Positions 1 through 12,354 of a DNA stretch of 64,000 bases are shown here, piece by piece (the first letter of the stretch is position 1; every line of letters begins with the position of its first letter). Location: assembly GCA_007922305.1 (NCBI GenBank), contig ML677365.1, positions 11,195,703 through 11,259,702 on the forward strand, written 5' to 3'. The notes beneath the pieces were generated by a model, which worked only from the letters and a program-made list of their open reading frames with translations, had not been told where the DNA came from and searched no databases. The position numbers and the translations under genes were made by a program. Origin of the DNA: Dermatemys mawii. Taxonomy: Eukaryota; Chordata; Testudines; Dermatemydidae.

Positions 1-1329
1 CATTATAGTGGTACAGAGCTCTTATCTTCATCCGGCAAGAGTCATTTCCTTCCAAAGATTGAAATGCAAATGTGAAAATTAATGATAACTGCATTATCTG
101 ATAGTAGAGATAATACCGATTCACTGTCAGAATAACACACAGTCATTCTATGATTTCCTCCGCTTCTTTAGAATATTCTTCTTACTGTCAGACTATATCT
201 ATGGTTAACGATGTTTCATGGATTTTTGTTAATTTATATCAAATAGCATTTCCCAGATCTTATATCTACCACATTTCCCCAGTCAAAAAAAAGAAACAAA
301 ATCAGGACTGTAATCTCCCAGTCTTTCTTAGGACTGGTTTAACAAAAAAAAAGGTTGTATCATTAGTGTCTGTTTCCATCTCATATTGGTCTACCACCAT
401 TCCAATCTATAACAAATACTTTCCTTGCTTTGTACTCCAGACTGTTTCTGGTATTATTAAATAATGCAGAAAAGCCCAACAATCAATGCGGAGTCATAGT
501 AATTCATTCAGAAGGCTGCAGTAAATCTATTAAGACGAACTTTTCAAACCACCTTTTATAATGGGCAAAGATATGTACCATTGGGAGTACAAAATACAAT
601 AGAATTGTACTAATCCGCATTCCACTGAAACAGCACACTATAATTCTTACAAAATATTGACCAACTCTCCTCACCTTTCAGTAAAAAGTTAATAGTAGCA
701 TAGAACTCGTATCTTTTATCATTTTACATACATTTTTTGATACATCCTCATAAATAAGAACCAACCTATAGTGGTCAATAACTGAATAAATGTTTATTCT
801 TGTTTTTCTTCAGCTGCTCATTCATTTATAAAACTCATTACTTCACAATGGGCCTCACCGTAGTTAATGTGAAGTAGGACTTTATCTTACTCCTACTACT
901 GCTACTGGCAAAATATTCAATGACTAACCGGAAGCAGGACTGAACTTCCAGTGAAGGTCTACTGAATATGCATATCCATATAAACAAATTATGTAAGACA
1001 TGATCATCAAATAAAACCTTAAAATCAGTCTTTAGCTCCATTTTCCATTATCATTATTTTGGGGGGCTTGTGTGTGGTGATAAATACTTCTTTTTCCTCA
1101 TGAGAATAATTCCATTTGACATTAAGAGAGGTCAGCTCCCATTTAGCCGTTGTCAGATGGGTGTACATATGGTCTAGTGCAGCGGTCGGCAACCTTTCAG
1201 AAGTGGTGTGCCGAGTCTTCAGCTATTCACTCTAATTTAAGGCTTTGCGTGCCAGTAATACATTTTAATGTTTTTAAAAGGTCTCTCTCTAAGTCCATAT
1301 CAGGGGTCGGCAACCTACGGCACGCGTGC

Positions 1330-2090
1330 CACAGCATGCTGCTGCCGGTCTGGGGTTCCGGCCACCAGCTGTCCGGCCTCACTCAGCCGGCTGCCAGCCT
1401 GAGTGAAGGGAACGCCAGACCAGCCGCGGGCTGAGCGGGGCCAGAAACTGGAACCCCAGACCGGCCACGGGCTGAGAGAGGCCAGTAGCCACTTAGGCCA
1501 GGTCTACAGTACCCGGCTGGCAGAAGCCGGCAGCCAGAACCCCAGACCAGCAGTGAGCTGAGCTGCTCAGCCTGCCACCGCTCTGGGGTCCCAGCTGTTG
1601 GCCTTGCTCAGCCAGCCACCAGTCTGGATGAAAGGAACCCCAGGCTGGCACCAGACTGAGTGGGGCCAGCAGCTGAGACCATGGCTGGCAGGAGCCGGTG
1701 GCCGGAACCGCTCAGCCCACCGCCGGTCTGGGGTTCCGGCTGCTGGTCTCTTGCCAGCCAGGATCCCGGCTGCCAGCCCCACTCAGCCCACTGCCGGCCT
1801 GGGTGAAGGGAACTCCAGACCAGCAGCAGGCTGAGTGGGGCTGCCATCCAGAACCCTAGAGTGGCAGAGGGCTGAGCAGAGACAGTGGCTGGGACCCCAG
1901 AGTGGCAGCGGGGTGAGCTGCTCAGCCTGCTGCTGGTCTGGGGTTCCAGCAGCAGGCGCCTGCCGGCCGAGGTCTCAGCCACTGGCCCCGCTCAGCTCAC
2001 TGCTGGCCTGGGGTTTTCTTCACCCAGGCCGGCAGCAGGCTGAGCAGGGTGCTTGCGACCAGGACCTCGGCAGGCAGCAGTGTATCATTA
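1330..2090. repeat. GC-rich degenerate minisatellite inside hAT
   Basis: Repeated, diverged blocks around a CTGGGGTTCCGGC-type core and its complement, alternating with GGGCTGAGCGGGGCCAG-like stretches. Both orientations occur, so the tract is partly self-complementary. Confidence 0.65.
1493..1514. mobile_element. Harbinger MITE terminus fragment
   Basis: A 22-bp stretch (TTA plus 19 bp of terminus) is identical to 2398-2419, the left end of the complete MITE 900 bp away. It lies inside the hAT minisatellite, and no matching right end follows. Confidence 0.6.
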
Positions 2091-2126
2091 AAAATCAGCA
2101 CGCTTGCCGTAGGTTGCCAACCCCTG

Positions 2127-2335
2127 GTGTAGTGGATAGTACACTGGAGTTAGATTCAGTAGTCCTGAGTTCAACTTGTACCTCATCCACAGACTTCCTG
2201 TGTAACTTTGGGAAAGTCACTTTAACCTACCCTGTGATTCAGTTCCCCATCCATAAAATGAGAATAATACTTCAGTACCTGAGAGGAGTACTATGAAGAT
2301 AAAAAATCCATTAATGACTGCAAGACCTCACTGGT
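2127..2335 (+). mobile_element. MIR-type tRNA-derived SINE
   Basis: Head: agtggatagtacactgg, followed by a B-box-like gagttcaac. Body: the TGTGTAACTTTGGGAAAGTCAC core and a CAGTTCCCCATCCATAAAATG block, in the order known for MIR. The hAT at 1180-2126 sits in its head. A short piece of the head may lie left of the hAT. Confidence 0.75.
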
Positions 2336-2400
2336 GATAAGAACATATTAGCACATAGATAATTGTCAAAAGAGTAAAGTGTGTTGCGTGCTGACACTTA

Positions 2401-2687
2401 GGCCAGGTCTACAGTACCCACCGAATCGGCGGGTAGAGATCAATCTTTTGAGGATTGATTTATCGTGTCTCATCTAGACGTGATAAATCGACCTGCGAAC
2501 GCTCTCCCGTCGACTCCGAAACTCCACCGTGCCAAAACGCACAGGCGGAGTCGAGGGGGGAGTGACTCAGCACCGTGAACACGCCGAGGTAAGTCTACCT
2601 GAATATGTCAACTTCAGCTATTCTATTCACATATCTGAAGATGTCTATGTTAGGTTGATTCCGCCTCCCTCCATTGTAGATCAGGGC
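2401..2687. mobile_element. Complete Harbinger-type MITE
   Basis: Termini GGCCAGGTCTACA and TGTAGATCAGGGC are inverted with few mismatches, and flanked by TTA on both sides (2398-2400, 2688-2690), the 3-bp duplication of PIF/Harbinger. The 287-bp body contains strong internal palindromes (gataaatc arms at about 2455-2490; ctcccgtcgactcc against ggagtcgaggggggag). Non-coding. This is an abundant family in turtle genomes from memory. Confidence 0.85.
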
Positions 2688-2879
2688 TTATTTAAGGCTT
2701 TAAAAAGGGTACGAATGCCTTACAGAAGTCTAGCACTATTATCTTTATCAACCACATTGTAATAAAAAAAAGATGTCAAGATAGTCTGATAAGATCTATT
2801 TTCCATAAACCACTATTAATTGGCATTAATTACATTATGCTCATTTAAATTTTTATTGAGTTCCACATTAGCTGTTCCA

Positions 2880-3414
2880 TATTTCATCCAGGATCGATGT
2901 CAGTTCTACCCTTTTTAAATATTGGCACAACAATAGATTTCTTCTAGCCCTCTGGAACATCCCCAGAGTTCCAAGATTTATTGAAAATTAACATTAACAG
3001 CTCAGAGGGTCTGTTGGCTAGTTTTTTAAAAACATTTGAATGCAAGTTATCTGAAACTTCTGATTTGAAAATCTCTAACTTTACTCACTTCTTTTTAATA
3101 TGCTCTTTAGTTACTGTGAGAATGGAAAGTATTTCCTCATCTTCATATAAGAGAAATACATCAGGCTTTTTCCCAGATACAAATATATTGAATGCTTATG
3201 CCTATTCTGCAATATTATTGACATTTCTACTATTTTCATCTAGCAATGGACCAACAACATTGTTAGGATTACTTTTGTTACTAATATACTGAAAGAAAAC
3301 ATCTTTCTTATTCCCTAATTCTACAAGCCATAGATTTCTCTTTGTATCCTTTTGTTTTCTTTATCAATTTTCTTCAACTCCTAGCTTTAATTTATATTCA
3401 TTATCAACTAGCCC

Positions 3415-3462
<48 letters not shown>

Positions 3463-4110
3463 TAGATAGCTGCTTTCACTTTCTCTGTAAACCAGATCAG
3501 TTTTTTAACCAGTATAATTTTCTCTCTTGACTATAGCTTTTTGGAGCATCTAGTAAAATGTTGTTAAACAGTTCCCAGGTACGATTCCTTCATAAAATTA
3601 ATTTAATTCCTCCAATAAAAGTCTTTCTCCCAGCTGATCTGCTTCATAATTGTTTTCAACTTTGGAACTGGCCATTTTAAAGCACCAAATGCACATATTA
3701 CTGATATTCTGTTTGAACATAAGAAATGTAATCAAGTCATGTTCACTTTCACCTGAACGACCACTAATCTTTAATTCTCTGATCAACTCCTCTTTGTCTG
3801 TCAAAATCAGGTTAATACAGAATTCCCTTATGCTGGATTCAACACTGTTTGGGATAGGAAATTGTAATCTATAATTTTTAAAAATTCCAAGGATATGTTA
3901 GTGCTGGCAGAATAAGACTTGCAGCATATGTCACTCATATTGAAGTCCCACATGATTACACAGGTGTTTTCCTTACAGATTATAGGTAAGTAATTAAGGA
4001 CAGTCATCCTGATCCTGTTTTGGTGGTATGTAGCAGTCAGCAACTAGAACCCCATCTTATTCTAAAACAGTGATCTTTTTATTATTACATTATTACCTTA
4101 GAACATGAAT
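2880..4110 (-). mobile_element. CR1-like LINE ORF2 remnant, reversed
   Basis: Minus-strand translation of about 2900-3300 contains, in order and with several stops, a Q-Y-I block, GPLL, then NSGDVPE and PIFKKG, which are landmarks of the CR1-clade reverse transcriptase N-terminal region. The catalytic YADD/FADD part would lie below 2880 and is not found. The 3480-4110 part is assigned to the same element only by continuity. A GATA microsatellite interrupts it at 3416-3469. Confidence 0.6.
3416..3469. repeat. (GATA)n/(GACA)n microsatellite
   Basis: About nine TAGA units, a run of GACA units, then GATA again. The compound GATA-GACA structure suggests a point mutation that spread by slippage. 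Confidence 0.95.
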
Positions 4111-4111
4111 A

Positions 4112-7100
4112 TCCTAAATATAAAGATTATAGAGCAATAGCACATCCCCTAGCCTTAATTTGATAACAAACACTATATTTAAGGCTGAAAAAATACTTCT
4201 CTCATAGACCTCTGTTTTCATTTGCACATCACTTTCGGAAAATAAATTCTTTTCACATAAGATTTTCCATGCTGAATGCCCAATTGTGTTCCCCAAACTC
4301 TCTCTAATCCTGGGACTTTTGCCATTAATTTTAATGGAAGCAGGATCCATCCCTTAGTATATGTCCAAACAGAAGTGAGAAAGACTTGAGATAAGGCAGC
4401 AGGAGCAAAATTAAAGAATTTGCCCTTGCCCGACAACTTCCAGGGTACAGTCCATCTGCTCCAGCCCCCATGTCTGCAGAGAGACCTCTATTATTTAAAA
4501 AATAAATATTTTTTACACAGAGGAACAAAAATTATTAATATTGAGAACAGTTTACACATACATTTACCCAAGATGGCTCCCCATGGAGCTGTTGTACAGT
4601 CAGTTAAGTGATCTTGTGAGCTGAAAGAAAATCCTAATAGGAGCTGCCTGTAACTGCAGAACATTTAGAGGGAAAAATATTTTTTTTAATTTATTTTTGT
4701 TTTTAGAAATGCATCCAATTGCTAAAATCTCTGGACACACTAGCACACTTTCATGAAGCAAATTATTTTTAAAAAAGAAAAAAGACACGAGATGCATTTT
4801 CAGATTTTGGATTTTGGTTGGGACCTGTCCTCAATTATAAGTTAAGTTATAAGTTAAATACTAATAAATATCTCACAGCTCAAATCCCTCAGCATCTGAG
4901 AACCCTACAAATCACCACGATGTCACAGCAAACATCTGTGAATTTTATAAACATAAAGAAAGAAACCATTTTTAAAAAAATTCAGCCTAGATCAAAATAA
5001 AGTTGGTACCATTTAATGCCTGCTCCGTAGCCCTTGATGGTCATAATGCAGATCTCAGTGGACAGTTGCTGGTATCAGATAAAACACCATTACAAGTGGT
5101 GCTATTAACAACTTCCATCTCAGTGAAGAGATCAAGGATTGAACAGGTAATGGAGATTATGCAACCCTCTAACTCCAAGAGGTGGGTTCTCTAAGAAAGG
5201 GCAGAGGCACACAGGGAGAGAGGTAGGGAAGTTTGTACTAGCTCTGCCTATTCTGTACTGGTACATAATCTTCAAATAACCAAAGATTTAATTCTCTAGC
5301 ACTGCAAGCCAGTGAATTTCATGAGCACTAGATTTACACAAAAATTGTACAAGGATAAACTATTTTCATTTTCCTGTATTACATGTTTGAAAATAATTTT
5401 CTGTTGTTCTTTATATATTAGCAAAAGAATGAATACAGAATTTAATTTAAAGACCGAGGAGGGGGAGAGAGAGAGAGAGGCAGGAGCGTGGCATGTGATA
5501 TATTTATTCTCTTCTGTGCTACAAACATGTTATTTCCATGTGGAAGACTAATATTTAAATTAATTAAAGCTCCAATTAAATTTCAATGGTGGACACTTCT
5601 CTAAGGACAAAAAGGAGTTTCCGTATATTTATTCTCATTTTCTGTCTTCATCTCCAGTATGTCATGATACATTTAATTGAAGAAATGTATCTTCTTACCC
5701 TTTTAACATCCAGGACAAAAATCACCAAGCATCTACATAAGAATTTTCTTACAAAAAAGAAAAACCTTTTACTTCTCGCTGTCAACAAAAATATCCCCTA
5801 AAATATTCCTACACAATCAGTTCACATGAGACAACAACCAGTAATAAAAAATATACTCTCAAGTACATTCATTTTGCTCTAAAAATAAAATAGCAACAAA
5901 GAAATCACAAAACTTAAGACTCTTAAGAGACATTTTATTCCGATGTTAGAGGGAGTAAATGTAATGCAACAATGACAATCTTCAAAACTGTAAAGAAGCT
6001 GGAAGAAGCTGTTCCCTTTTCAAAAGAGGTTTTCATTCAATTTTAAATTTACTGTAATACATTTTAATACCAAATCTTGTTTTATATAATACTACATTGC
6101 TTTGTACAGAATATAAACATATTTGTGCATATCATTAACAACATTATAAATGACATCATAATAATCAGAGATACAGTGTATCTTCATTTTTGTTTGCATT
6201 ATATTTTCCAGCTGCTGGTTTCAGAAAATTACCACAGGAGTTCTCCTCTTCATGCACAGCACACAGTAATTTGCAAATTCAAGCAAGGATGGAAATGTGA
6301 TTGAAATGTAGGATTTTTTTTTCTAATGAAAAGTGTTACTGCATTATAAATTATTGCTAGAATACTTTCATGGCTCTCTTCTCTGATGCTCAGCCTTCTC
6401 AGGGCAATGTTCTCTGTTTAGAAACACAGATACTTTAAGGATATGTTTGGCTTCAAATATATGTTTTCCCCTTGGCATTGAAGAAATATATTAAATACAA
6501 TGATTTGGGGACAAATTCTGCTGTGTATATCTTAAAAAATCCCACTGAATTAAAGTGGAGGTTTGCCAGAGTGAGAACTGTAGGTTCTAACCCTTTGTTT
6601 TTATGTATCTTTACAACACAAACCAAGGTTTACTTATGTACAACTAATTCCTATTTGGAGCTCTCTCGCATGCCTATAGAACTGTTATACTCCTTATGTT
6701 TCTCCAGTAATGTATTTGCGGTGTTTTTACTGTTCATAACAGAAAATGTTACTGCATATTTCTGCATGAAGCTCTTACAGTTCTTTGATTGCAGTCAAAA
6801 GGTTTTTCTCTTAAAACTGAAGTCAATGACCAGGGTGTGTTAAATTATTTATATCAAATGAAAACTGATAAGAAAAGTCCTTGAAAACATCATTGGCAAC
6901 CATATTTATTTGTTAAGCTCAGGGTCTGGGGCTAAATACAGATGTTTGGCCATATAAAACAGAGTAGAATATAGAAGCAAGCACTACCAGACATAGGCAG
7001 CAATAGAACTGGGAGCCTCTGGGTAACTCCAATCCTGCATTTAATCCTCAAAATGCTAAGGAATAACAACATTTTTATTTATAGTAGCAATATCATGGGA

Positions 7101-7333
7101 ACATTGCTCTGTATAATTTCATGCAAGATGGACATGCACAGTACAGCTGTCTGGTAAAGCATTTTTCCTTAGTTCTTATCTGTAGATATCCCAAGGCATC
7201 ACTTGAACACAGGAAGTTTTTTCCATTGACAAAACAATGCAACCCTGACCCTACTTACTGAAACATGAGGAAAACATTCTCAGATTCTCCATTTTAAATT
7301 ATTTATTCTGGATTTTAATTTGTTTTCTCCTAC
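4112..7333. other. AT-rich intronic sequence, no gene recognised
   Basis: No coding or strong repeat signal. A (GA)n-like run is at 5461-5480. 6505-6600 has weak similarity to the dispersed reptile 'aaattctgc...ccactgaa' MITE-like repeat. Open frames here are short and AT-rich. Confidence 0.5.
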
Positions 7334-7435
7334 CTGGCCCATCCCAGTCATCTGTCTCCACAATGAGCTGTCCTGGTTTCTCGGACTGTGCGTCACCATC
7401 TGATTCTGCTGTTTCCTGGCTGCCCTCTTCATCAC
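7334..7435 (-). CDS. ZFPM2: ZFPM2 (FOG2) coding exon 3
   Basis: Internal exon of 102 bp. On the minus strand it is preceded by a pyrimidine-rich tract ending in cttttcag and followed by the donor gtagga. It supplies 2 + 33x3 + 1 bases, so it is phase 1 at both ends. It completes the split Gly codon left by exon 2, then encodes 33 residues starting [14 protein letters not shown] and ending VETDDWDGP, 12 of them acidic. I recognise this as the segment of FOG2 just before the PR-like domain (about human residues 68-100). FOG2 is a nuclear multi-zinc-finger cofactor of GATA4/5/6 in heart, gonad and diaphragm development. None of its zinc fingers is in this window. The exon is intact. The open frame running past both splice sites is intronic and is not coding. 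Confidence 0.93.
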
Positions 7436-7679
7436 CTGAAAAGAAGAAATACATAAAATTTAAATAATTTCTATGGCACTCAGATAGAATATCTACAATG
7501 AGCATACATGTGTGTATGTGACTGCATATATTATACAATATATAAAGAGAGAGACGATAACATTGTTGACCCATGAATAATCAATGGCTACAAATAACTA
7601 TGTATATAGGGCTTGATCAAGCAATCCTTGTGAAACCTCTCTTGGAGATTGGTGTGGACAAGGACCTCTCTTATATTTT

Positions 7680-9290
7680 TTAGTCCAGTAGTTAGGGTAC
7701 TTACCTGTGATGTAAGAGAACACCAGTTCAAGTCTCCCCGCTGCCTGATGAGGAGCAGGAATTTGAACAGGGTATCCTACCTCTCAACTGAATGTCCTAG
7801 CCATTCAGTTTGGGATAGTCTGATGTGAGTCTCCTTCAGCCTTTCCTACTGAAGCTGTTCCACTTTGGATAAATAACTGCAGAGTCACTGTGCCAGAGAG
7901 AGCGAGCAAGACCATGCATGAGAATGACTCTATAACTGGTGGTTAGAGCACTCACCCATGATCAAGCCCCCTATTCCAGTGACTCTAATTATTTAACCAG
8001 CAGCTTTAACCAGAGAAATTGAGGACACCCCAGGTCAGAATATACCATGGTTAGTGCACTCACCTGAGAGGTGGAGGACCTTTGTGCAACTCCCTTCCCT
8101 TCATCAGGTGGAGCGACAGGGGGCTTGAACCTGTGTTTTCCCATAGTCCAGATGAGTCCCCTAACCACTGGACTAAAGTTATAAGGAATAGGGCCTTCTG
8201 CCTTTCTCCCCAAGTTGCTTTGTGTTGAATTAGGCTACCTGAATTGGGCCCTGCAAGTGAGGTAAGTAGCTGAACACGTGTCTTCCGTCTGTTTCTGAAT
8301 TGCAGTGGGGCTTTGGCAGGAGACAGGCATGCGGATGCTAGAATAGGGCAGCTGCCAGGGCTAGTGCAAGGATATTTTGTGCCCAAGGCGAAACTTCCAC
8401 TTTACGCATCCTACCCTCTCCCCTCCCCCCGGAGCATCACTTATTATAAACTTTCAAAATATTTTCAAAAAATACACCCTTTTTAGTCACGTATACTTCC
8501 TTTATTCTTTCATATCAAAATCTACTACATTTTATTCTACCTTTAGAATATCCAATTATTGTTATTAATAAATTTTATAAAATTAGCATGGCGGATACTC
8601 CTTCATACAACAACTGACAATATCAATATGACAAATTTCAACAACCTATACACGCATATTTGCGCATAAACATATACACTCAAATACTTAATACACACAC
8701 ACAGTTGACACAAAGCATTAGCGAAATGATGAATCAGCACTTGCCAGAGTCTTAGATCTGAAACAACTCTACAAAAATAGTTAGCCTCACTCGACAACCT
8801 CCGAAAACTAGTAAACTTAGCATTATAAACAGCCTGTCAGAATGGATAACGGCTGTGCACGACAAGAAAAATGACGTCACTGCCACTTTGTACCGTGGTG
8901 AAGCAGTATGCTTGTGCCTGCAACGCAGAGCTGGCGTAGGCTATAGCTGTAATGTACGAGAGAACCACAAGTTAAAATGCACATTCAACGATGCTTCTCT
9001 TTTCTTTCTTCATTCATTTTCTACAAATAGTGTAAAAAAATTTTGGGCACCCCTTTTTGGCACCTCCAAATCTTGTTCGGTCACCTAGTTCGCCTAGTGG
9101 TTACACCGGCCCTGGCAGCTGCACATGCTCAGAGGCAGAAACACAGGCGCGCAGGGAACTTTTCATGCAAAAATATAGCTGCTGAATGAGTTTAGGCACT
9201 TACAAGGTTTGGTGGTACCTGAGTAATACCAAATCTTGTGAACCAAAGGCCCCTAAGTCCCTTTGTGAAATCTAGCCCCAGTGTTCATAA
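7680..9290. repeat. tRNA/SINE-like palindromic repeat (host of a hAT insertion)
   Basis: 7681-7745 resembles a tRNA-like SINE head: tagtccagtagttaggg, then a B-box-like gttcaagtctcc. Further inside are inverted arms: ggttagtgcactcacctgag at about 8050 against gtcccctaaccactggac at 8157-8174. Sequence left of 8348 resumes at 9123, showing that the 759-bp hAT split this older repeat. The family is not named. Confidence 0.5.
8356..9114. mobile_element. Non-autonomous hAT with perfect 8-bp TSD
   Basis: Starts CAGGGCTAGTGCAAGG and ends ACACCGGCCCTG (inverted). It is flanked by identical gcagctgc at 8348-8355 and 9115-9122. The internal 700 bp is AT-rich and unrelated to the flanks. No transposase frame was recognised; the 77-residue open frame at 8855-9088 has no known motif. 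Confidence 0.88.
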
Positions 9291-11945
9291 CCAAATGTGA
9301 ATCCAATAAGAGAAAAATGAACACAGCATCATTCAACATGGCACAAGTGATCATGACTCAAAGGATAGGAAAACTGTAAAATGGAATATACTATTTGAAA
9401 CCTATGGGGCAGAGTTATAAAGTCTCTAACAATGCAGGCAAAGAGGCAAACAGTGAAAGCTTGCAAATAAACAATTTCAAATGTATAAAACTGTTTCTGA
9501 AAATTAAATATTTTTACATAAATACAGGTTTCCAATTTTTATTAAACCAACTTTTATTACAAATAGTTGCAGTAATTAAAAGCAGCCACACTGGCAGACA
9601 GTTTTTCTCAATCCTGCTCTTTTTATCCATGTTATTCCTACAATATTAACCTCTTACACAAATTTTTGACAACAAAACTACTGAACTTTCTCAACTAATA
9701 GTGTTACAGTAGCTGTTAGTCACCTTATAATGTATTTTGCAATCAGCTAAACCAACAAAGTATTTTTAACAATGAACAGTTCAGAAATGATAGATCTACT
9801 TTCTTGTTCACAATTGCTTATCACAGCATAGATATCATATATGTTTTCATAGGTGCTTCCCATAGTTAGGATACCTTCACAGAAGCCATTCATGAAAGAT
9901 AAGGTGATAAAAGAGATGAAAAATATGTGAGCTTCATACATTCATGGTTTTATCATCAGACAAGATAGCTTTGGGTAAAGGACTGTACCAGTCACAAACA
10001 TCAAACTGCAGCTCATACTAGAGTGAGGGAACATTAGAAGCTTGGAATTCAGTTTGTGCTCATTCTCCCTCACAGCATAAATGTAAACCTCAATTGTTAA
10101 TATCCTTATTTAGTTGTTCAGAATGAAACATCACTTCTCAGATATACCATTCCATACTGTTAAAAAAAACACAACAGGTTTGATACAGAGACTCAGGAAT
10201 ATCATTTTGCATATTAGGCTCCAATTTAACAAGGTACATAAGCATATGTGTAACTTTAAGTATATTATTAGCCCCACTAAAGCCAATAAGACTACTCACA
10301 TCCTTAAAATTATATACATGCTTGAATATCTTGTTGAACTGGACCTTAGTAGAAACTACAGACCAGATTTTCAGCTTCTGTAAATCAGCATAGCCAACAC
10401 GACTACATCAATATATATCTGTTGAGGATCTGGCCCTGGGAATCCAATGGAAGCAGTTTATTCAGTGAAAATAGTGTTGCTTTTCTGGGATCCCTGCAGA
10501 CTGATCTAAGATACTTTAAAGGAAACCGCTTCCAAGCTGAAATACATTATCTGGATTTGCATTAAATTTATTGCTAAATTTTGACAGCATATGGATGTCC
10601 TAAAATACATGCCATCTGAAGTGGAGATCCTTGTAAAATAATTTTAAATATAACTTTCTTAGATTCTGCATGCAATTAAAATATAAAAAAGCAAAAACTG
10701 AAAAGCAAAACACTCTAATACTGATGGTCATACAAGTTTTCAGTATACATGGAACATGTATAGTACATCTGTATAATGCCAAAAATCCTACTTAAATTTA
10801 TAATCCATTTGTTGTATGAGAATGCTGACCTTCAGAATAAAGTTATTGAAAATAAATTGAGAGTGATGTTTTCATACCTTACCATATTAGGCATCATTTG
10901 GTTTGGGGATCAGGTAGATAAGACTACAGTGGCTACAATGTTATGCTAAGAAATTCTTTCTTACAAGCCTTGCAAGAGGTATTCCAGTGAAGCTGCCATG
11001 AAAGTAGGGCTTTGGGATACTGGAGAATTTACAACTATCAGGCCAAGTCTCTGACATCACTTATACTGATTTAAGTCAGGAGTAGCATGAGTGGTATAAA
11101 ACTAAGGTATTAGCAGAATCTGGTCCTCAACATAGAACATAAATTATTCCCCTAGCTACCTCTACATGAATGAGCCAAGCTCTTCTACATATGTCAATCC
11201 GATGGATTCTATTTCAAATGTGGTAACCAGTCAACTCAGCATTTTGCTTTTCTGAAACCATTTCTGTTACTGCTTTCTGCACTCTTCTTAACATTCAGTT
11301 TGGATAGTTCTGGTCAGGAGTCAGTGTTTAACCTGGACTGAATCTTGTTTAGGATAACTTCAGGCTCCTGGTTGCCCAGGACAATGTCACATTCAGGTTC
11401 TTTAACCACACTATGACAAATATTGGAGACAATCCATGGTACTTTCTCCTAAAGTGTTTTTTTTTCATTTGGGTGGGGGAGGCAGTGATAATGGGGTGCA
11501 CATGCAAAGGTGAGCACACAGTATTTAAACTACCAATCGCCAGAATCCACTCACTGATCAGAAAGTCTAGTATTTCTTCTTCTCTAGATCTTTGATACTC
11601 TATTGCTGACTGTACTGCTTAATTTTCTAATCCATGTGTTTATCTCCACTAGAGAAAGTCACTATCTGCACTACTACATTTCCTGCAGAACTGTGAAAAA
11701 TGTTACAATACTTAGTACTTTTCCTGTACACAATATCCCTACCTCGTCTTACTTCCTTTCTCAACAAGAAATATCATCTGAGGAGTCATGGTGAACTGTT
11801 TCCTTGTTTCCCCTTGATTCCTAAGAGTTCTCTAGTCTTTCCATCCTTTCACCAGTGAACAGCTGCTCCCAAACTGCAAGAATAATTCCTTAATTGGAGC
11901 CCCCATCTTAGGGCTCAATCTTGATAGGCTCTGAGCTCTTGATTC
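9291..11945. other. Intronic sequence, no gene recognised
   Basis: Unique-looking AT-rich sequence. A short dispersed-repeat-like segment (acttatactgatttaagtca) is at about 11057-11110. No splice-flanked conserved coding block. Confidence 0.5.
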
Positions 11946-12235
11946 TGATTCAGCAAAGCACTTAGGGCAAGTTTTTTAACGGTACTGAGATACCTAAAGG
12001 TGCAGATAGGTACCTAGAACAATTTTAAAAGGTGATTTCAATGGGAATTAGGTATGTAGGTGATTCTGAAAATCCCATTAGGCACCTATCTGCATCTTTA
12101 AGGGTCTAAATGCCTTTACAAATCTGGGCCATAATCAAGTGCTTAACTTCACACATGTGAGTAACTAATCAATGCTTACTTACTTACAGTTAAGCAGGTG
12201 CTATGTACTTTGCTAAATCAGGGCCAGACTTCTCA
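11946..12235. mobile_element. Nested palindromic MITE-like repeat
   Basis: Outer arms cagcaaagcacttagg (about 11951) and gctatgtactttgctaaatc (about 12200) are inverted. Inside, acctaaaggtgcagatagg (about 11992) pairs with the region around ctatctgcatctttaagg (12086-12104). This looks like one fold-back element inside another. Superfamily not determined. Confidence 0.55.
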
Positions 12236-12354
12236 GCATCTTGCAGGTTCAAGCCTTTTGTTGACAGAATTTCAAATTTTGCCCAGCCATTCCTCCCCTG
12301 ATGTACAGAAAAATATTAAGACTCCCCTGTTATACAAAAGAGTGAGCAGTGAGC

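Larger units (their letters stand above)
1180..2126. mobile_element. Non-autonomous hAT element with GC-rich minisatellite core
   Basis: Left end CAGCGGTCGGCAACCT and right end AGGTTGCCAACCCCTG are inverted. Flanks are gtctagtg (1172-1179) and gtgtagtg (2127-2134), an 8-bp duplication with one mismatch, as expected for hAT. A second hAT-like terminus (CAGGGGTCGGCAACC at about 1306) lies just inside, so two related elements may be nested. No transposase is present; open frames in the core are by-products of high GC. Confidence 0.8.
1..7333 (-). other. ZFPM2: ZFPM2 intron 3 (partial)
   Basis: Downstream of exon 3 on the gene's strand; begins with donor gtagga at 7333 and runs off the left edge. 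It is AT-rich apart from the GC-rich hAT at 1.2-2.1 kb. Repeats are listed separately. Confidence 0.85.

Noticed and set aside
1..1171. Exon or regulatory element
   Set aside because: AT-rich, short frames only, no motif or repeat family I can support.
1150..2296. Several open frames of 70-150 codons on both strands
   Set aside because: All fall in the hAT minisatellite and the MIR SINE; no conserved protein.
3416..3469. Possible short-repeat array (CRISPR-like)
   Set aside because: It is a 4-bp microsatellite without spacers, in a vertebrate genome.
7299..7574. 91-codon frame as a complete gene
   Set aside because: Only the central 102 bp is coding; both sides cross consensus splice sites and lose similarity to FOG2.
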